From Bombyx mori (taxonomy: Eukaryota > Arthropoda > Insecta > Lepidoptera > Bombycidae), in contig NC_085107.1 of the NCBI RefSeq assembly GCF_030269925.1, positions 14,012,001-14,076,000 on the forward strand: 64,000 nt of DNA. Direction: 5' to 3'. The position numbers were made by a program, and so were the translations under genes. A model generated the notes under the pieces. It saw only the letters and a list, made by a program, of their open reading frames with translations. It was not told the DNA's origin and did no database searches. Of the stretch, positions 34,528 to 43,659 are shown in pieces; positions within the stretch are counted from its first letter, which is position 1; each line of letters begins with the position of its first letter.

Positions 34528-35020
34528 TAATACCGAAGAGATAGTTTCTTGGCTCTTAAAAAGACTTAGAAAGTTTTCATGAAACAACAAAAAGTTTATT
34601 CGGAAAAATCTTGTCGAGCAGTAAAATGCAGTATATAGTAGTTGTCCTGCACTATGCGTATGTTTTATTTCGAGGTAACTTGACAACGAATAATAATTAA
34701 AAAAGATTAACAGTTTAATTCATCACAACTGGTTAAATAAACATTTTAATTTAATTGTTATGTAATATAGTTGTGCCTGATTACTTACAGGCGGCAATAA
34801 TTTACTAATCACAACAGAAATCAAACATGTTTTCTAATTAAATTTATTGAATCAGTCTATTAAAGCGATTGAACTTTAAAATTCGGTAATTAATTTTGTT
34901 TAATATATCAAAGTAGTAATATTTAAGTTATTTTATAAAGCTATCTATTTTTAGGTAATATAAAAACATACTTGGTAAATTATAACTTTTATTTACTTAA
35001 TAATTTTAATGAAATATTTC
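34528..35020. other. AT-rich intergenic DNA, no gene seen
   Basis: No supported feature between the mariner and the Bm1 fragment. Confidence 0.4.
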
Positions 35021-35146
35021 ATAATTTTTTTTGCTTCGATTGGCGGACGAGCTCATGGCTCACCTGGTGTTAAGTGGTTAATGGAGCCCATAGACATCTA
35101 CAACGTAAATGCCGCCATCCACCATGAGACATAAAATCTAAGTCTC
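35021..35146 (-). mobile_element. Bm1 SINE, 3' fragment downstream of a bombyxin-like gene
   Basis: Reverse copy from 'tttttgcttcgattggcgg' to 'gagacataaaatctaag'. It ends about 50 bp beyond the poly(A) signal of the insulin-like gene at 35260-35556. Confidence 0.85.
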
Positions 35147-35196
35147 CGTTTTTACAGTACATACAATTTACATACACATACATTTAGATAAATTGT

Positions 35197-35202
35197 TTTA
35201 TT
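35197..35202 (-). promoter_or_regulatory. Poly(A) signal AATAAA of the 35.3-kb insulin-like gene
   Basis: The minus-strand hexamer lies 58 bp beyond the stop codon. It is the first canonical signal downstream. Confidence 0.7.
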
Positions 35203-35259
35203 AATTTATAAAATACAGCATGATCGTGATGGTATCTTTAAAAAAATTAAAAAGATGCT

Positions 35260-35556
35260 TTAACAATAAGTCGCCAGTACGTCTAAAGTGCAGGGCTGGA
35301 TGCAACACTCATCAACGACGCCGCGTTTCTTGATGGCGCGTTTGTTGAAATTCGGTGTCGGCAACCAAGGCCAGCCTCGGCTGCTGTAGCTGGCCAAAGA
35401 ACTTTCGCTGCGTTTCTCCGCACTCGTGTCCCAACACAAATCTGCTAGAGTATTCGCCAGATGCCTGCCACAGTAATGGTGTGCTACGTTTGCCTCTTGC
35501 GCCGCGATACAAAGAAAGCCGGTCAACAGAAGCACCAGAAACACTGGACAATTCAT
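35260..35556 (-). CDS. Bombyxin-type insulin-like peptide precursor
   Basis: This 98-residue prohormone belongs to the silkworm insulin family; bombyxins are secreted mainly by brain neurosecretory cells and act through the insulin receptor pathway on growth and sugar metabolism. A signal peptide (about residues 1-19, MNCPVFLVLLLTGFLCIAA) is followed by the B chain with YCGRHLANTLADLCW (Cys spacing C-x11-C), then KR, a C peptide, KKR, and the A chain GVVDECCIQPCTLDVLATYC (CC-x3-C-x8-C). All six cysteines for the three disulfides are present. An extra KR inside the C peptide (FNKRAIKKR) gives a possible second cut. One exon, as in known bombyxin genes. A TATA-type CATATAAA lies 94 bp upstream of the ATG and AATAAA 58 bp after the stop. 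The subfamily (A-F or V-Z) was not assigned. Confidence 0.95.
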   Translation of the reverse strand: MNCPVFLVLLLTGFLCIAAQEANVAHHYCGRHLANTLADLCWDTSAEKRSESSLASYSSRGWPWLPTPNFNKRAIKKRGVVDECCIQPCTLDVLATYC

Positions 35557-35648
35557 GATTTCAGGATAGACAAACTATTGAATTTCAAATGATCCCGTTA
35601 CTACGAATATCAGGGTGATAATGGTGAAAGTTCCATAAGACACGTGAC

Positions 35649-35682
35649 TTTTATATGAAAAATTTCGTTAATGAATATTCAA
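35649..35682 (-). promoter_or_regulatory. Core promoter of the 35.3-kb insulin-like gene
   Basis: On the minus strand GAATATTC is followed about 10 bp later by AAATTTTTCATATAAAA, with the TATA box CATATAAA at 35650-35657. Almost the same 34-bp block sits before the gene at 38853-39137. An E-box, CACGTG, occurs at 35641-35646, just downstream of the TATA box. Confidence 0.7.
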
Positions 35683-36126
35683 CAAAGCTTATTGTTGCTG
35701 AAAACCTATTCGATATGACACGGCGTGGGTTTTCGTATGCGCGCATTCGATCTCCATAACTGTCATTATCGTCATCTGATTTAATAAAGAGTGAAATTAT
35801 GCATTTCACAGTCTGGTGAACAAGTGTCAAGTAAATACGAGTATATCTGAGAATTTTCTCATATCGAAGTTTTAGTAATCCTGGCAACACACGACATGAT
35901 CGAGATCACGTAGATTTTTCTGACAATAACCAAAAATAATTGTTCTTTCCCAAGTCTAACTCAAGTCGCCTAGCCGACTCTAAGCAAATTTTGCTAAATT
36001 GCTGAAAATAACCAAGCACAAGTAAATCACGCTTATTTACCATCTTAGATATTAAATTGCAACCTTAATCTCGTCAAGAAGTTTAAACAAACTGGAGCAT
36101 CTTAAAAACTATTTAATTAAGCCTCA
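35683..36126. other. Upstream intergenic DNA of the 35.3-kb gene, no second gene seen
   Basis: A 79-codon minus-strand frame (35651-35890) overlaps the promoter and has no motif, so it is rejected. No repeat was recognised. Confidence 0.4.
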
Positions 36127-36356
36127 AATCTATACTCTATACTTAATATTATAAAGAGGAAAGATTTGTTTGTTTGTTTGTTTGTTTCGAATAGGCTCCG
36201 AAACTACTGGACCGATTTGAAAAATTCTTTTTCCATTAGAAGCCGACATTGTACCTGATGACCATAGGCTACTTTTTTTTAAAAAAAATTTATTTTATTT
36301 TTTTGGTTTCATGTGTGTTTTAATGTTTCCGAAGCGAAGCGAGGGCTGGTCGCTGG
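36127..36356 (+). mobile_element. Non-autonomous Helitron, first of two tandem units
   Basis: It begins TCTATACTCTATACTTAATA, followed by 'ttataaagaggaaag', a (GTTT)n run and 'aggctccgaaactactgga'. It ends with 'ccgaagcgaagcgagggctg' and 'gtcgctggt', a mutated CTAGT end. The Helitron call rests on the TC start and the hairpin before the 3' end. Confidence 0.65.
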
Positions 36357-36615
36357 TAAAATTATAAAGAGGAAAAATTTGTTTGTTTGTTTTGAATAGG
36401 CTCCGAAACTACTGAACCGATTTGAAAAATTCTTTCACTGCTGGAAAGCTACGCTAACTCCGGGTGACATAGGCCATATTTACCAAATTTTCTATAAAAA
36501 ATTAGGGATCCTTAATGAAACTCCAATAATGTGACCCAATGTGTGAAAAAAATTACCTAAAATTCTTGACATCGCGTGCGCTACTACCCAAGCGAAGCCG
36601 GGGCGAGTCGCTAGT
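36357..36615 (+). mobile_element. Non-autonomous Helitron, second tandem unit
   Basis: It repeats the first unit without its extreme 5' end ('attataaagaggaaaaattt'), followed by 'ggctccgaaactactgaacc' and 'cacatcgcgtgcgctact'-type sequence (here 'gacatcgcgtgcgctact'). The end 'aagccggggcgagtcgctagt' (shortened: 'ccggggcgagtcgctagt') is a canonical hairpin plus CTAGT. The two units are directly adjacent. Confidence 0.7.
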
Positions 36616-36699
36616 ATGTCAATATAGAGTTATTGCCGGTTATATGAGCAGTTTAAATAATAATACGAAATGAAAAAAAAAGTATACTCACCCAGACAG

Positions 36700-36780
36700 T
36701 GTGTCATTCCGACTGACAATCAAACTCGAACCCCTTGTCACTGTATATATCTACTGACCACTAGACCACGTTTTCATCAA
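36700..36780 (-). mobile_element. tRNA-like Pol III promoter remnant (SINE head)
   Basis: On the minus strand an A-box-like 'tggtctagtggtcagtag' is followed about 20 bp later by a B-box-like 'ggggttcgagtttga'. This is the layout of a tRNA-derived SINE head different from Bm1. The stems expected of a functional tRNA cloverleaf are not obvious, and an A/T-rich run follows. Confidence 0.45.
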
Positions 36781-37075
36781 ATTAAATCAAACTTTTTGCA
36801 ACTAGCGTGACCCGGTTTTGCAATAGCATACGTAGCGCAAGTGGTTCCTTATTCGCTGATGCCGGGGAAGTGTTTTGCTGTCATACTTTTACTGTTCCAT
36901 TTCTGGGCAGTGTGCTACTTCTATGACCCTTAAAACCTTACCGTCCGTCTAAGAGTCGTTTATGGGTTTTATCTGAAAGCTTGATGTTGAAAAAGACATT
37001 GCCATATAACAGCACTCTATCACAAATGTTTTGATTTCAAATTTTGGAATACTTTGCTAGCTAACGGTATAATGG

Positions 37076-37168
37076 TAGAAGACAGCGGCTTGGCTGTTCA
37101 TTCGCGACGGTAACCACCCAACATCAGGTGGTCTGTATGCTCGTCTACATACAAGAGCAATATTTTTT
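37076..37168 (+). mobile_element. CR1/Jockey-like LINE 3' UTR fragment
   Basis: It carries 'cagcggcttggctg', 'ggtaaccacccaacatcagg' and 'tgtatgctcgtctacataca', the tail of the LINE family at 44.0 kb, diverged and strongly 5'-truncated. Confidence 0.65.
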
Positions 37169-37445
37169 TTAGCTATTATAATATCAGCTCACCAATTCTG
37201 CTTGTAGCTCTAAGCAATCAATTATTAGCTCACGATCCAAGTATATAATATACTTATTTTATTCATTTATTAATAACACAAAGTATGTATGTTTGCATCT
37301 TATGTTTATGTGTATTTATTTAGAATAAATTTAATTAACGCTCAACTTGCTTATTTAATTACATGCTTCTTTAATTAATCCTCTTATTATAGGAAGCTGA
37401 TCAAATAAATCCTTTGCCAAATAATATCGCGCCATGTTATTCATT

Positions 37446-37704
37446 TTTTTTTATTGCTTAGATGGGTGGACGAGCTCACAGCCCACCTGATGTTAAGTGG
37501 TTACTGGAGCCCATAGACATCTACAACGAAATGCGCCACCCACCTTGAGATATAAGTTCTAAGGTCTCAGTATAGTTACAACGGCTACCTCACCCTTCAA
37601 ACCGAAACGCATAACTGCTTCACGGTAGAAATAGGCAGGGCGGTGGTACCTACCTGTGCGGATGGTCCTACCCACTAGTACTCACAAGAGGTCCTACCAC
37701 CATA
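37446..37704 (-). mobile_element. Bm1 SINE body with an 18-bp insertion
   Basis: The full reverse body is present. Near its 5' end 'tggtcctacccactagta' is inserted between 'gtgcgga' and 'ctcacaagagg'; it resembles the adjacent 'ggtcctaccacca' and may be a replication-slippage duplication. Confidence 0.88.
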
Positions 37705-38764
37705 TTTTTCTATTCGATTTAAATAAAAAGATTAAATAAAAAAATTAAAATTAAATTTGTTGTATTCTACTTTAAAGTATTAGTGTTGAATCACTGCAAG
37801 CAACAGTCATCGTGATTTGTATTTTTCAGAGAAGCTTTAAAATCTTACAATCTTACCTAATAATTAATATGTACGTACAATATGTAAAATGTCCTTACAC
37901 ATTTAAAAATAAAATTTGAAACGATACCAGCGATAAGCGAGTCAGATCACTGACCGAAGAACGTATAACTTTGAAACAAACAATGGTGTCAGTGTGTAAG
38001 GCATGTACGAATCAGTAGGGTCTCACAATGCAAGGGCACAAGGCCCACTAAGACTAAAAGCACTCTCAATGTACGTGACCATTTGTAAAATACATGACTA
38101 CAAAATTGAACGTTTCAAAGCATATATTTTTTTCTCCAGATAAAATAAAATGTTGCCAACACACAGAGTAGGTACTAACAGATCGCTACACATTTAGATA
38201 AATATGTGGGACAAATTTTATAACTAAAATCAGAAACGCATAATTCAAATGTATAATTTAAAGAGGTCACTGCAACAATGTATTAAGTGTTACAGAATCA
38301 AAACAAACTTTGTTTTTGTTTGTATTTGATCAATGTAGAATAATTGCAAACACGTTACAAAGTGGCGCCAGTTAGAACATTAATAATAATTAAACTAACG
38401 ATAGTGAATATAGGGCAGTGGGATAGTTTTGATAATTGTAGAAAACACTGCCTTCTTCTAGTAAATACAGATTAATAAGCCATGTTGTTTTTGAAATAAA
38501 ATTATGATCAAAATACACACGATAAAGGTTAATTAGAACATTTAAGAATCTTTAAGTTCTTGGGTCAATCGCGATTATTTAAGCAAGTGTAATCTGTAAG
38601 GGCAATTTACACTAACAACTATCGAGTGTTTGGGTTACGACAACCGCTTAATATTTGACCATTGCCCAGTGCCCAGTTGGACTATCAAACAATCTTTGGG
38701 AAAGGTTCTGGTGTGAATAAGTTTTGCAAAAAAAAGTGGCATAATACAGTCAGTTAAATACTAG
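37705..38764. other. AT-rich intergenic DNA within the insulin-like cluster, no gene seen
   Basis: Searching by eye for the A-chain CC-x3-C-x8-C pattern on either strand gave no further complete insulin-like gene here. Confidence 0.4.
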
Positions 38765-38770
38765 TTTATT
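38765..38770 (-). promoter_or_regulatory. Poly(A) signal AATAAA of the 38.9-kb insulin-like gene
   Basis: The minus-strand hexamer is 83 bp beyond the stop codon. Confidence 0.65.
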
Positions 38771-38852
38771 TTTTTTAAATGTTACATTCATAAATATTAA
38801 TTAATACATGATGGAAGTTGAATATGAATAAGCACAAAGAATTCAGATCACT

Positions 38853-39137
38853 TTAACAGTATAAAAGCAGTACATCCAAAGTGCAGGCGCGGAGGCAGCA
38901 GTCATCAGCAACACCTCGTTTCTGGATGCGGTGCTCCGCCGTCTGAGGGCTCGGTGGCTCGGTTAAGTCCTGGTTGTTGCCATCGTAGTACGAATCGTCA
39001 CTGCGCTTATACTCCCAGCACAAGTCAGCCAACGTTAGCGCCAGGAATCGCCCGCAATAATGACGGGCTTGTTTTTGTTGTTCTAACGCGGTCGTAGACA
39101 TCGTCAACAGGAGAACGATCAGTAAGACGGTCTTCAT
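38853..39137 (-). CDS. Bombyxin-type insulin-like peptide precursor
   Basis: A 94-residue prohormone of the insulin family. The start chosen is the ATG at 39137, because the frame upstream of it (to 39206) begins with GTG and would put 23 hydrophilic residues before the signal peptide MKTVLLIVLLLTMSTTA. The B chain contains HYCGRFLALTLADLCW; KR, a 32-residue acidic C peptide and KR follow, then the A chain GVADDCCLRACTLDVLLLYC. All six family cysteines and both dibasic sites are present. It has Ala where the usual A chain has Pro (CCLRAC). One exon. A TATA box CATATAAA lies 107 bp upstream. It is head to head with the gene at 39803. Confidence 0.95.
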   Translation of the reverse strand: MKTVLLIVLLLTMSTTALEQQKQARHYCGRFLALTLADLCWEYKRSDDSYYDGNNQDLTEPPSPQTAEHRIQKRGVADDCCLRACTLDVLLLYC

Positions 39138-39242
39138 TTTTACGCTGCTGTCCTGAGGTGTATGAGTGGAAGTGGTCAGTGCAAGTGGTCCTTTTATCCC
39201 GAACACTAGGATGAGAATGAAGAAAACGCTTCAGCCCGGTGG

Positions 39243-39276
39243 TTTTATATGTAAAATTTGCCTATAAATATTCAGT
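39243..39276 (-). promoter_or_regulatory. Core promoter of the 38.9-kb insulin-like gene
   Basis: On the minus strand GAATATTTATAGGCAAATTT leads into TACATATAAAA. The TATA box CATATAAA is at 39244-39251. It aligns with the block at 35649-35682 almost base for base, with a 1-bp length difference. Confidence 0.7.
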
Positions 39277-39662
39277 CAAATCACTGAAACCATAAGTGAT
39301 ATGACTTCAGAATATACTAAGGGGTAGTTTAGACTGCGGGCTTATTTCTGAACACTCAATACTTTGTGCTGTTTGTCACCGTTTGACTCGTCAGTTTTCT
39401 GCATAAGCTAGGTATTTTTTCTGTTACTTAATATTTTTGTTGAAGATCAATTTACATGATCGTTCTCTTGCACGAACAAACAGACTAATGTCGATCACGG
39501 TATCTGCTTATCATTGTTCACAGACAAAATTTAGAGCAACATTAATTGTGCTAATAATAAATAAACGGACGCCACATTGTACACACAACCTACACAATGT
39601 CGTGTCAATTGAGATATTATTAATTAATAACATCTATATTATGTACTTATAAATAGCTTTCT

Positions 39663-39670
39663 CATATAAA
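39663..39670 (+). promoter_or_regulatory. TATA box of the 39.8-kb insulin-like gene
   Basis: CATATAAA lies 133 bp before the ATG at 39803, the same octamer as in the other two insulin-like genes. The GAATATT element seen in those genes is not present at the same distance here. Confidence 0.65.
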
Positions 39671-39802
39671 GGCTCGTTCTTTGCATTTTATCCTCACAAT
39701 ACCAGTGCATCTCGGGAAGACAAGAGCTCTCGAAAAGGCAATTTATTTAATTGAATTAAATTCATCAATAGCCGTCGACAGTCCGTCGTTTGACGAGCCA
39801 CA

Positions 39803-40069
39803 ATGAAATTTTCTGCGGTTTTTGTGATCCTCCTCGTTCTACTGACGGTGGCCGTGCTGAGTGAAAACGCGGGCCGTACCTACTGCGGTCGCTACCTGGC
39901 CCGTACCTTGGCCAATCTCTGCAGCGACGCTGGTCAGGAAAAGCGCGGCGAAGACTGGTCATGGCTGTCCGCATCCGGCCGTAAGGATGGCGCCGTGACT
40001 GAGAATGGCGTCGCCAACGAGTGCTGCCTCCACCCCTGCACCCTAGAGGTTCTGCTTTCCTACTGTTAA
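39803..40069 (+). CDS. Bombyxin-type insulin-like peptide precursor with atypical C/A junction
   Basis: An 88-residue prohormone. A signal peptide (about 1-20, [20 protein letters not shown]) is followed by a B chain with [16 protein letters not shown], then EKR, a short C peptide and an A chain ending [20 protein letters not shown]; six cysteines are in family spacing. The basic pair that normally precedes the A chain's first Gly is missing: the sequence reads [18 protein letters not shown]. The nearest basic pair is RK, seven residues earlier, so the A chain may keep a seven-residue extension (DGAVTEN) or be cut by another protease. The coding sequence is GC-rich at third positions compared with the AT-rich surroundings. 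One exon, good start context (gccacaATGA) and AATAAA at 40130. Confidence 0.93.
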   Translation: MKFSAVFVILLVLLTVAVLSENAGRTYCGRYLARTLANLCSDAGQEKRGEDWSWLSASGRKDGAVTENGVANECCLHPCTLEVLLSYC

Positions 40070-40129
40070 ATCCAGACAACATGTTCTACGGTGTTAAATA
40101 ATTTGTACTAATTGATGTATCATTTTGGA

Positions 40130-40135
40130 AATAAA
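40130..40135 (+). promoter_or_regulatory. Poly(A) signal AATAAA of the 39.8-kb insulin-like gene
   Basis: The hexamer is 60 bp after the stop codon. Confidence 0.75.
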
Positions 40136-40139
40136 GATT

Positions 40140-40534
40140 TTTTTTAAATTCTATGTTTCGCCTTTTTTATTTTATTTTTAATTAAGTCCTACCTGTTTTT
40201 GTATCGTTCGTTTATTGTATTAACTTATATATATATTTTTTTGGACTTTATTACTTGACGCACGCATAAAAAAAACAACCAAATCATTTATAAACGTTTT
40301 TAATTCGATTTAAATACATATTCGTGCACAATATTTCAACAAGTTCCTATAAATTTTACGTATGAATTTTGAAAGCTATTCAATGGTTATTTGGTGCACT
40401 TAATAATTTTTATGTATTTATTCAGCATTTTTAATAATAATATTACTTTGCAATATCACTGTTTAATTTGCAATGAAAATTTTCAAAGTTAATATGTTAA
40501 AAGAATTGATATTTAAACCTTTTCTTAAATTGGT
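40140..40534. other. AT-rich intergenic DNA, no gene seen
   Basis: No supported feature. Confidence 0.35.
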
Positions 40535-40692
40535 TATTTTTTTTATTTTTTTATTTATTGCTTAGGTGTGTGGACGAGCTCACGACCCACCTGATGTTAA
40601 GTGGTTACCGGAGCCCATAGAAATCTCAAAACGTAAAAGCCGCCACCCACCTTGAGATATGAGTTCTTAGGTCTCAGTATAGTTTCAACTAC
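40535..40692 (-). mobile_element. Bm1 SINE, 3' fragment
   Basis: Reverse copy from poly(T) and 'attgcttaggtgtgtggac' to 'ggtctcagtatagtttcaac'. Confidence 0.85.
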
Positions 40693-41059
40693 TTATTATT
40701 ATTAGTGTTGTTTCACTTTATACCGCTGTTTCATTAACATTTCATTGTTCTATGATCTTCAAATTCTCGATACGTTTTTTATTTCGAATTTTCCTTCGTT
40801 TTCTTTGATTCTAATTTTGACTATGGTCTGAAATTTGATTTGACTCAATTGTTTAAACGGTCAAAATATTTATATATTAAAAAATCCTAGCGACAGAATG
40901 CATTAATAAAAAAGGTTTACATATACTTGGCACAGGGCTCTTTTCTGGTTTTTAAATTACAGAACCGATTGCAATAAACCTAGATTTATTTAGTGAATCG
41001 GTAAAAAGAGAAGGTGCTTTCGAATGCGTAGCTCATATTCTTTTTCTATTCTTTTCTAT

Positions 41060-41150
41060 TCTATCAGCCCATGGACGTCTCCTGCTGGACATAGGCCTCC
41101 CCCAAGCCTCGCCACAAAGACCGGTCCTGCGCTGCCTGCATCCAGCTCAT
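41060..41150 (-). mobile_element. RTE-like LINE C-terminal scrap
   Basis: On the minus strand it reads WMQAAQDRSLWRGLGEAYVQ followed by QETSMG and a stop. This is the well-known C-terminal end of lepidopteran RTE-type endonuclease/reverse transcriptase elements. Only about 90 bp remain. Confidence 0.75.
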
Positions 41151-41172
41151 ATTACTCAATATTTATTAAAAT

Positions 41173-41461
41173 ACTAATTGACCCGGCAGACTTCATAGTG
41201 CCTAAGCCGAAAAATAAAAGGCGTACACTTTTGAATAAAATAAACTTAAAACAAACAAGAGAAATCCGTCCGACGGGGGACATATGAAAGGAAAAACGAA
41301 ATTATTATTTTTATTGAATTCCGAGCGTTTTCATATTTATCTACCTTTTAAACCTTCTCTGGACTTCCACAAATAATTCAAGACCAAAATTAACCAAATC
41401 GGATCAGCCGTTCTTGAGTTTTCGCGAGACTAACGAACAGCGATTCATTTTTATATATAGA
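41173..41461 (-). mobile_element. Non-autonomous Helitron
   Basis: Same family as 26055-26347, reversed: it begins 'actaattgacccggcagac' (3' end CTAG mutated to TTAG on the minus strand) and ends with 'tatatatagaga'. The body keeps 'aatccgtccgacgggggac' and 'cggatcagccgttcttgag'. Confidence 0.72.
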
Positions 41462-43095
41462 GATTATGATAATTATTATAATACGAAACTACCTAGTGAC
41501 AGCAGAATTAACAGCAAAGAAATTACGTTTAAAAGAACTAAATAATTTTTAAGCGAACGCAAAAGCAAACTCAAAATGGACTACATCTTTGCCATTTTAC
41601 ATACAAATTGTTTACGTATTAAATCGATAAGCATCGAGGTTGGCCTGTACATAGGGTTAATAGGGTGGTCTTATGTTAAATTATAAACATGATAACGACT
41701 TTGTCTAATGCATTCTAGAAACTTTATCACGCGCAGCGATTGTAGGCACGCGTGCACAAACATGCGTATAACTTTTTCGAATTATCATTTCACTGACAAG
41801 ATTTTTTTTTCAGTGTTGTAAATTATTTAAGCCTTTTTTTATGCGTTGATGTCTTTTGTTCGATTTTTTTTTTTTTCGTAGACACGCCTGTAGAGCTAGA
41901 GATAAGCCTAAGACACGGTGTAAGATATCTAACACGCGTGCACAATTCAAAAATTAATTGTATAACCCATTTAATAGTATGCATCTAGTTTGAATTCAAT
42001 TAATTATCATGATCGCGAGTCTCGGAATCGCCAAAGGGCACATAGCAGTGACCGTCGCTTCTGGTTATCAGTAAACACACAACATACATATAAATGCGCT
42101 CGGTGCAAAAACATTGTAACTAGCACTACAGATAAGCTACTTTGTTGTGGGAACTATGTAGTTGTTGACTCTCTCGGTTGGCGCGAAACGTTACTGATTA
42201 CATTCATATGGCTCAGCTCTTTGTTTGTCTGTCTGTTGGAAATCTACTTTTAGAACAAAGTTTAGTTTATGCATTCATCCATGTGCATTCTCGTACGATT
42301 ATGTCGAAGAAATAAAATTACGTGTTAGTTTTTTCTTTTGGTACTTCCGTCGGATTCAGCTTGTTTTTGATATAATTAAAACTAATTTTGCTGTTTATTC
42401 CCCAGTTGATGATTTATATTTTATAATATTTCGTATATTGTTCAATAGGATATAGTAGTAATAAAAACAAATTAATAGACGAGAGATCAAAACCGTAGTA
42501 GTAATTTCAAATATATTGTTTTAACTAGTTAATCCTGGCCTCGCTTCGCTCTGAGTATCCTTAATGTATTATATGAAAAAAAATACGACCATTGGTAGGA
42601 ACGCATTGTGTGCTATTCGTCTCACGTTTGACCAAAACTTCCAATCAATCGGACAGACAAAATAAGAAAGCACGCTAGACGCGGGCGAACAAACTTTTTT
42701 TAAAATTATTATTACGGCTTTTACAGTCGAGAAATATAAGAGAAAAAATCTTTGAAATTTACCCTCCTCAGTCGTGCTAAAACATGCACAAGTACATTAA
42801 ATACCGTGAGCCCCCATAGAGTAAATGCGACTTCAAATAAACTTGGTACTGTAAATCCTACTGTCCAAAATTATTTTAGTCTTATTTTACTAGACCAACT
42901 CTAAGCAATCTTATTTTCAAGTCATACGTGTTTATGTGTACATATGTTTTTTGTAAAAACAAATACTATGTTTTTTTTCGTCAGAATACAACAAGTCTTA
43001 AAGCTGGCGACGCAAAATTGGATAAAACATAAAACGCAAAGTCCACGGTGAAGAAAAAACATCATGTAATAAAAATCAAACTCGCAAAATTATAT
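41462..43095. other. AT-rich intergenic DNA, no gene seen
   Basis: An 87-codon frame at 41990-42253 contains four closely spaced cysteines, but there is no known domain and it runs into AT-rich DNA. It was not accepted. Confidence 0.35.
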
Positions 43096-43097
43096 TT

Positions 43098-43345
43098 GAT
43101 TACTGGTGGTAGGACCTCTTTCGATATGCACGGGTAGGTACCACCACCCTGCCTATTTTTGCCCTGAAGCAGTAATACGTTTCGGTTTGAAGGGTAGGGC
43201 AGCCGTTGTAACTATACTGAGACCTTAGAACTTATATCTCAAGGTGTGTGGCGCATTTACGGTTGTAGATGTCTATGGGCTCCGGTAACCACTTAAAACC
43301 AGGTGGGCTGTTAGCTCGTCCACACATCTACGCAATAAAAAAAAA
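43098..43345 (+). mobile_element. Bm1 SINE body, head missing
   Basis: It runs from 'gattactggtggtaggacct' to 'cgcaataaaaaaaaac', missing part of the 'ttgtgagtccgcacggg' segment. Confidence 0.88.
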
Positions 43346-43659
43346 CCTATGCATATAATGGCAGTAACAGATAGAACGAAGGTACCAATAAGTACGGACT
43401 CACAATGTTGCTCACGATATTCAGCTCCTCTGACATAATCGTATATAACTAAAATATGTAGAGATAAGATTCAATATAACTTACTGGTGAGTTCATCAGA
43501 ATTGATACCACTCAGAGGGCTATTTATGGCACGCAACAATGATGAATGCTTCAGTTTGACAAGAAGGATGAATGACTTTTATCTGGAGACTTTCAACTTT
43601 TGTGGAACTTAGTAAGCTAGTAATTAATCATACACGAAGAGGCCTACGACTAATAACAA

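Noticed and set aside
39138..39206. N-terminal extension of the 38.9-kb hormone
   Set aside because: The extended frame starts with GTG, not ATG, and would lie 5' of the signal peptide; the ATG at 39137 gives a normal prohormone.
39765..40082. 105-codon minus-strand Arg-rich frame
   Set aside because: It is the antisense of the GC-rich insulin-like gene at 39803-40069.
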